A stretch of DNA of 64,000 bases, taken from assembly GCF_016808335.1 (NCBI RefSeq), contig NC_053149.1:20060733-20124732 (forward strand). The letters run 5' to 3'. The notes under the pieces were generated by a model. That model made no database searches, was not told the origin of the DNA, and saw only the letters and a list, made by a program, of their open reading frames with translations. The translations under genes and the position numbers were made by a program. Each line of letters starts with the position of its first letter. Within the stretch, counting starts at the first letter, position 1. Positions 62,200-64,000 of this stretch are shown here, piece by piece. This DNA comes from Panicum virgatum (Eukaryota; Streptophyta; Magnoliopsida; Poales; Poaceae).

Positions 62200-63700
62200 T
62201 GTAGTGAAAATGGCCTCTCATGCCATATTTCAATATAATGTTTTGGTGATTGATATAGACAACACAACACTTGGACTAATATGATTGTTAAGATGACCAT
62301 TCTCAGGCTTTTAGGTTCAAGTGATGACAAAGAGAAGATAGGCATAGCTAGGCCCGAAGGGCCGCCCCTACGGTGGTCCAAAGGACGAAGAATTGAAGAG
62401 ACCGTGAAGAAACCAAGTCAAAGAAAGCAAGACAGAGATACTTTAGTATCACCGGTTGAACCGACGCTGAGAAAATCACATACGTCGGTGCATTGACTTT
62501 GAGCACACCAGGAATTTTGGTTTCACCGGTTGAACCGACGTTAGGAAAGTTAAATACGTTGGTGCAATGGACCCAGAAGCTGAGGCAAGGTCTATACACT
62601 AGATGAACCGACGGTAGGGTCTTGGTGAACATCGGTGCAGTTGTCCAGAGAGTTTGTTTTTCAGAGTTCACAGGACAACTACACTCACCGGTTAAACCGA
62701 CGCAGCATCTGTTGATTGCCCGTACACGTAACGGCTAGTTTTTGAGACGAGCGGTTTTGTATCACCGGTTGAAACGACGATGGCTATTGGAGGTGCGTCG
62801 GATTAACCGGCGTTAAGTATTTTTCTAGCAGCTTTTCTCCAACGGCTATATTTGCTTGTGCTGCCTATATATACCCCCAATGCCGGGTCATTTGAGGTTG
62901 TTGGAGACTCTGGAAGTTCTATTGAAGATCAATATCAACTCCATCCACCATATTGAGCTTAGTGCCACATTCAAGCTTAGAATAGCTTAGTGCAAGTGTG
63001 AGCTTGTAAAGCTTAGTGCTTGGGAGGACTTGATCTTGCGAGATCAACCTTGAGCAAAGTCTTGCTGCGGCAAGCAATCATTGTACTCATCGTGCGACCC
63101 TCCGACTTGGTGTGGAGCGGCAACGACACTTTGTGCGGGGAAGGAGACCCCTCTTGGTGAGAAGCTCCAATAGTGAAGACGGTGCCGTTGGTGACGCTTT
63201 GAGAGAGATGGTGGCGGTGGCCTTATCTTGGTTACTTGGCGCCACTTAGCCTTTACTTGCCGGAAGCCTTGGTGGCGAACGCAAGACGGTGATCAAGCGA
63301 AGAGACTTGGCATCACACTTGTTCGTGTTGGACAAGTGGCCGTGGACGTAGGCAGGGACTTGGTGTCATAACCGAACCATGTTAAATCGTGTGTCTTGGT
63401 GTCTTCACGGGAGTTTGCATATTCTCTCCCTCACCTCTTTACTTACCGTATTACATTTCCGCATTTACTCTTTCTTGTGTGCCTTTACTTTCCTAGTTAG
63501 TTTGATTAGGATTGGCTATAGGTTGCAAGTCTTTTAGGGGTAAGTAGAGAGTAGCATAGATAAACCTTAGTCATAACTAGCATGTGTAGGACGTGTTAGG
63601 TTTATCTCATGCAAATAGATTGAGCCCTAGGATAGAAATCGATTAGCGACCCTATTCACCCCCTCCCCCTCTAGGGTCGGACACCCCGGTGATCCTTACA
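62200..63700 (+). repeat. Solo Sirevirus-like LTR (1501 bp) with TSD
   Basis: It begins TGTAGTGAAAATGG and ends GATCCTTACA, with the exact 5-bp duplication ATATG at 62195-62199 and 63701-63705 and no internal region. CACCGGTTGAACCGACG-type motifs occur at about 62450, 62523, 62685 and 62762. CTATATATACCC near 62865 is the TATA box. The end has CACCCCCTCCCCCTCTAGG. A complete excision-like LTR-LTR recombination product. Confidence 0.92.
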
Positions 63701-64000
63701 ATATGTAAGCAGCACCGGGGGTATTTATTCATAGTCTTCAGTGATTTGTGACGGTTGTATCGTAGGTAATTCCCCCCCCTGCCTTCCTCCGCCTCCCCCA
63801 CTCCGGCGCCGCTTACCCGCTACCTCTAATCACCTCGCCCCGAGCTTCCCATGCGGCCCCTAACCCACCGGTTGTCAAGTTGTCGTCCCCCTTATGGCAG
63901 CATCCTTCCTACTGCCTGTCGCGCGCCGCGCCGCAACCTATCACTACCGCCGATCCTCCCTTCCACCCCTCCCCGTCTTCTAAGGTCGCTGGTGACCGCC
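63701..64000. other. Unassigned end of window
   Basis: After the ATATG duplication the sequence becomes C-rich and GC-rich (63770-64000). No frame, splice pattern or repeat end was recognised before the window stops. Confidence 0.4.

Overview
This is nuclear DNA of a grass. All six host genes have spliced or plant-type structures with GT-AG introns, GC-rich first exons and AT-rich introns, and the repeats are typical of grasses: Sirevirus-type copia LTRs, Au-type SINE tails, small hAT/Mutator/PIF MITEs, an L1-like LINE and a SMART-like miniature LTR element. I cannot name the species. From memory, rice chromosome 1S carries a ubiquitin-S27a gene and a mitochondrial lipoamide dehydrogenase gene not far apart, so collinearity with that region is a plausible inference.

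Layout. 1-5.6 kb: 3' part of a Sirevirus-like copia element (end of pol, a separate env-like reading frame, repeated polypurine tracts), then one complete LTR, then a primer-binding site and the start of a second gag, a head-to-tail pair sharing one LTR. 5.6-10.1 kb: repeats, including two hAT elements with recognisable 8-bp target duplications and a three-copy tandem array. 10.2-18 kb: gene island with ubiquitin-eS31 (minus), a SWC5/BCNT gene (plus) sharing a 406-bp promoter with it, and a plastid SRPBCC protein gene (plus). 18.7-23.2 kb: mitochondrial dihydrolipoyl dehydrogenase (minus), whose 3-kb intron holds a 977-bp hAT element and two SINE remnants. 25.2-31.8 kb: a galectin-domain GT31 galactosyltransferase (minus), with a 1.4-kb Mutator-like element carrying ~235-bp inverted repeats in one intron. 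31.8-45 kb: repeats only, including a second Sirevirus remnant with an intact env-like frame and LTR, a nested hAT/LTR, a CACTA-like element and a retroposon. 45.0-45.4 kb: an intact 330-bp TRIM/SMART element. 46.1-48.6 kb: polygalacturonase with a long proline-rich N-terminal region. 49.5-57.2 kb: an SLC25A44-like mitochondrial carrier (minus) with a 4.15-kb LINE in intron 1. 57.2-64 kb: repeats ending in a solo Sirevirus LTR with a 5-bp target duplication.

The host genes are housekeeping or cell-wall genes and do not form a pathway; their proximity is gene order, not an operon. Exon boundaries were read by hand from splice consensus, reading phase and family homology. All CDS exon lengths sum to a multiple of three. 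I found no clearly new biological system. The most unusual signals are the env-like unit with its own LTR-style palindrome cluster and predicted intron, the head-to-tail Sirevirus, the long-TIR MULE with GC-rich cargo, and a hAT family sitting in introns with exact target duplications.
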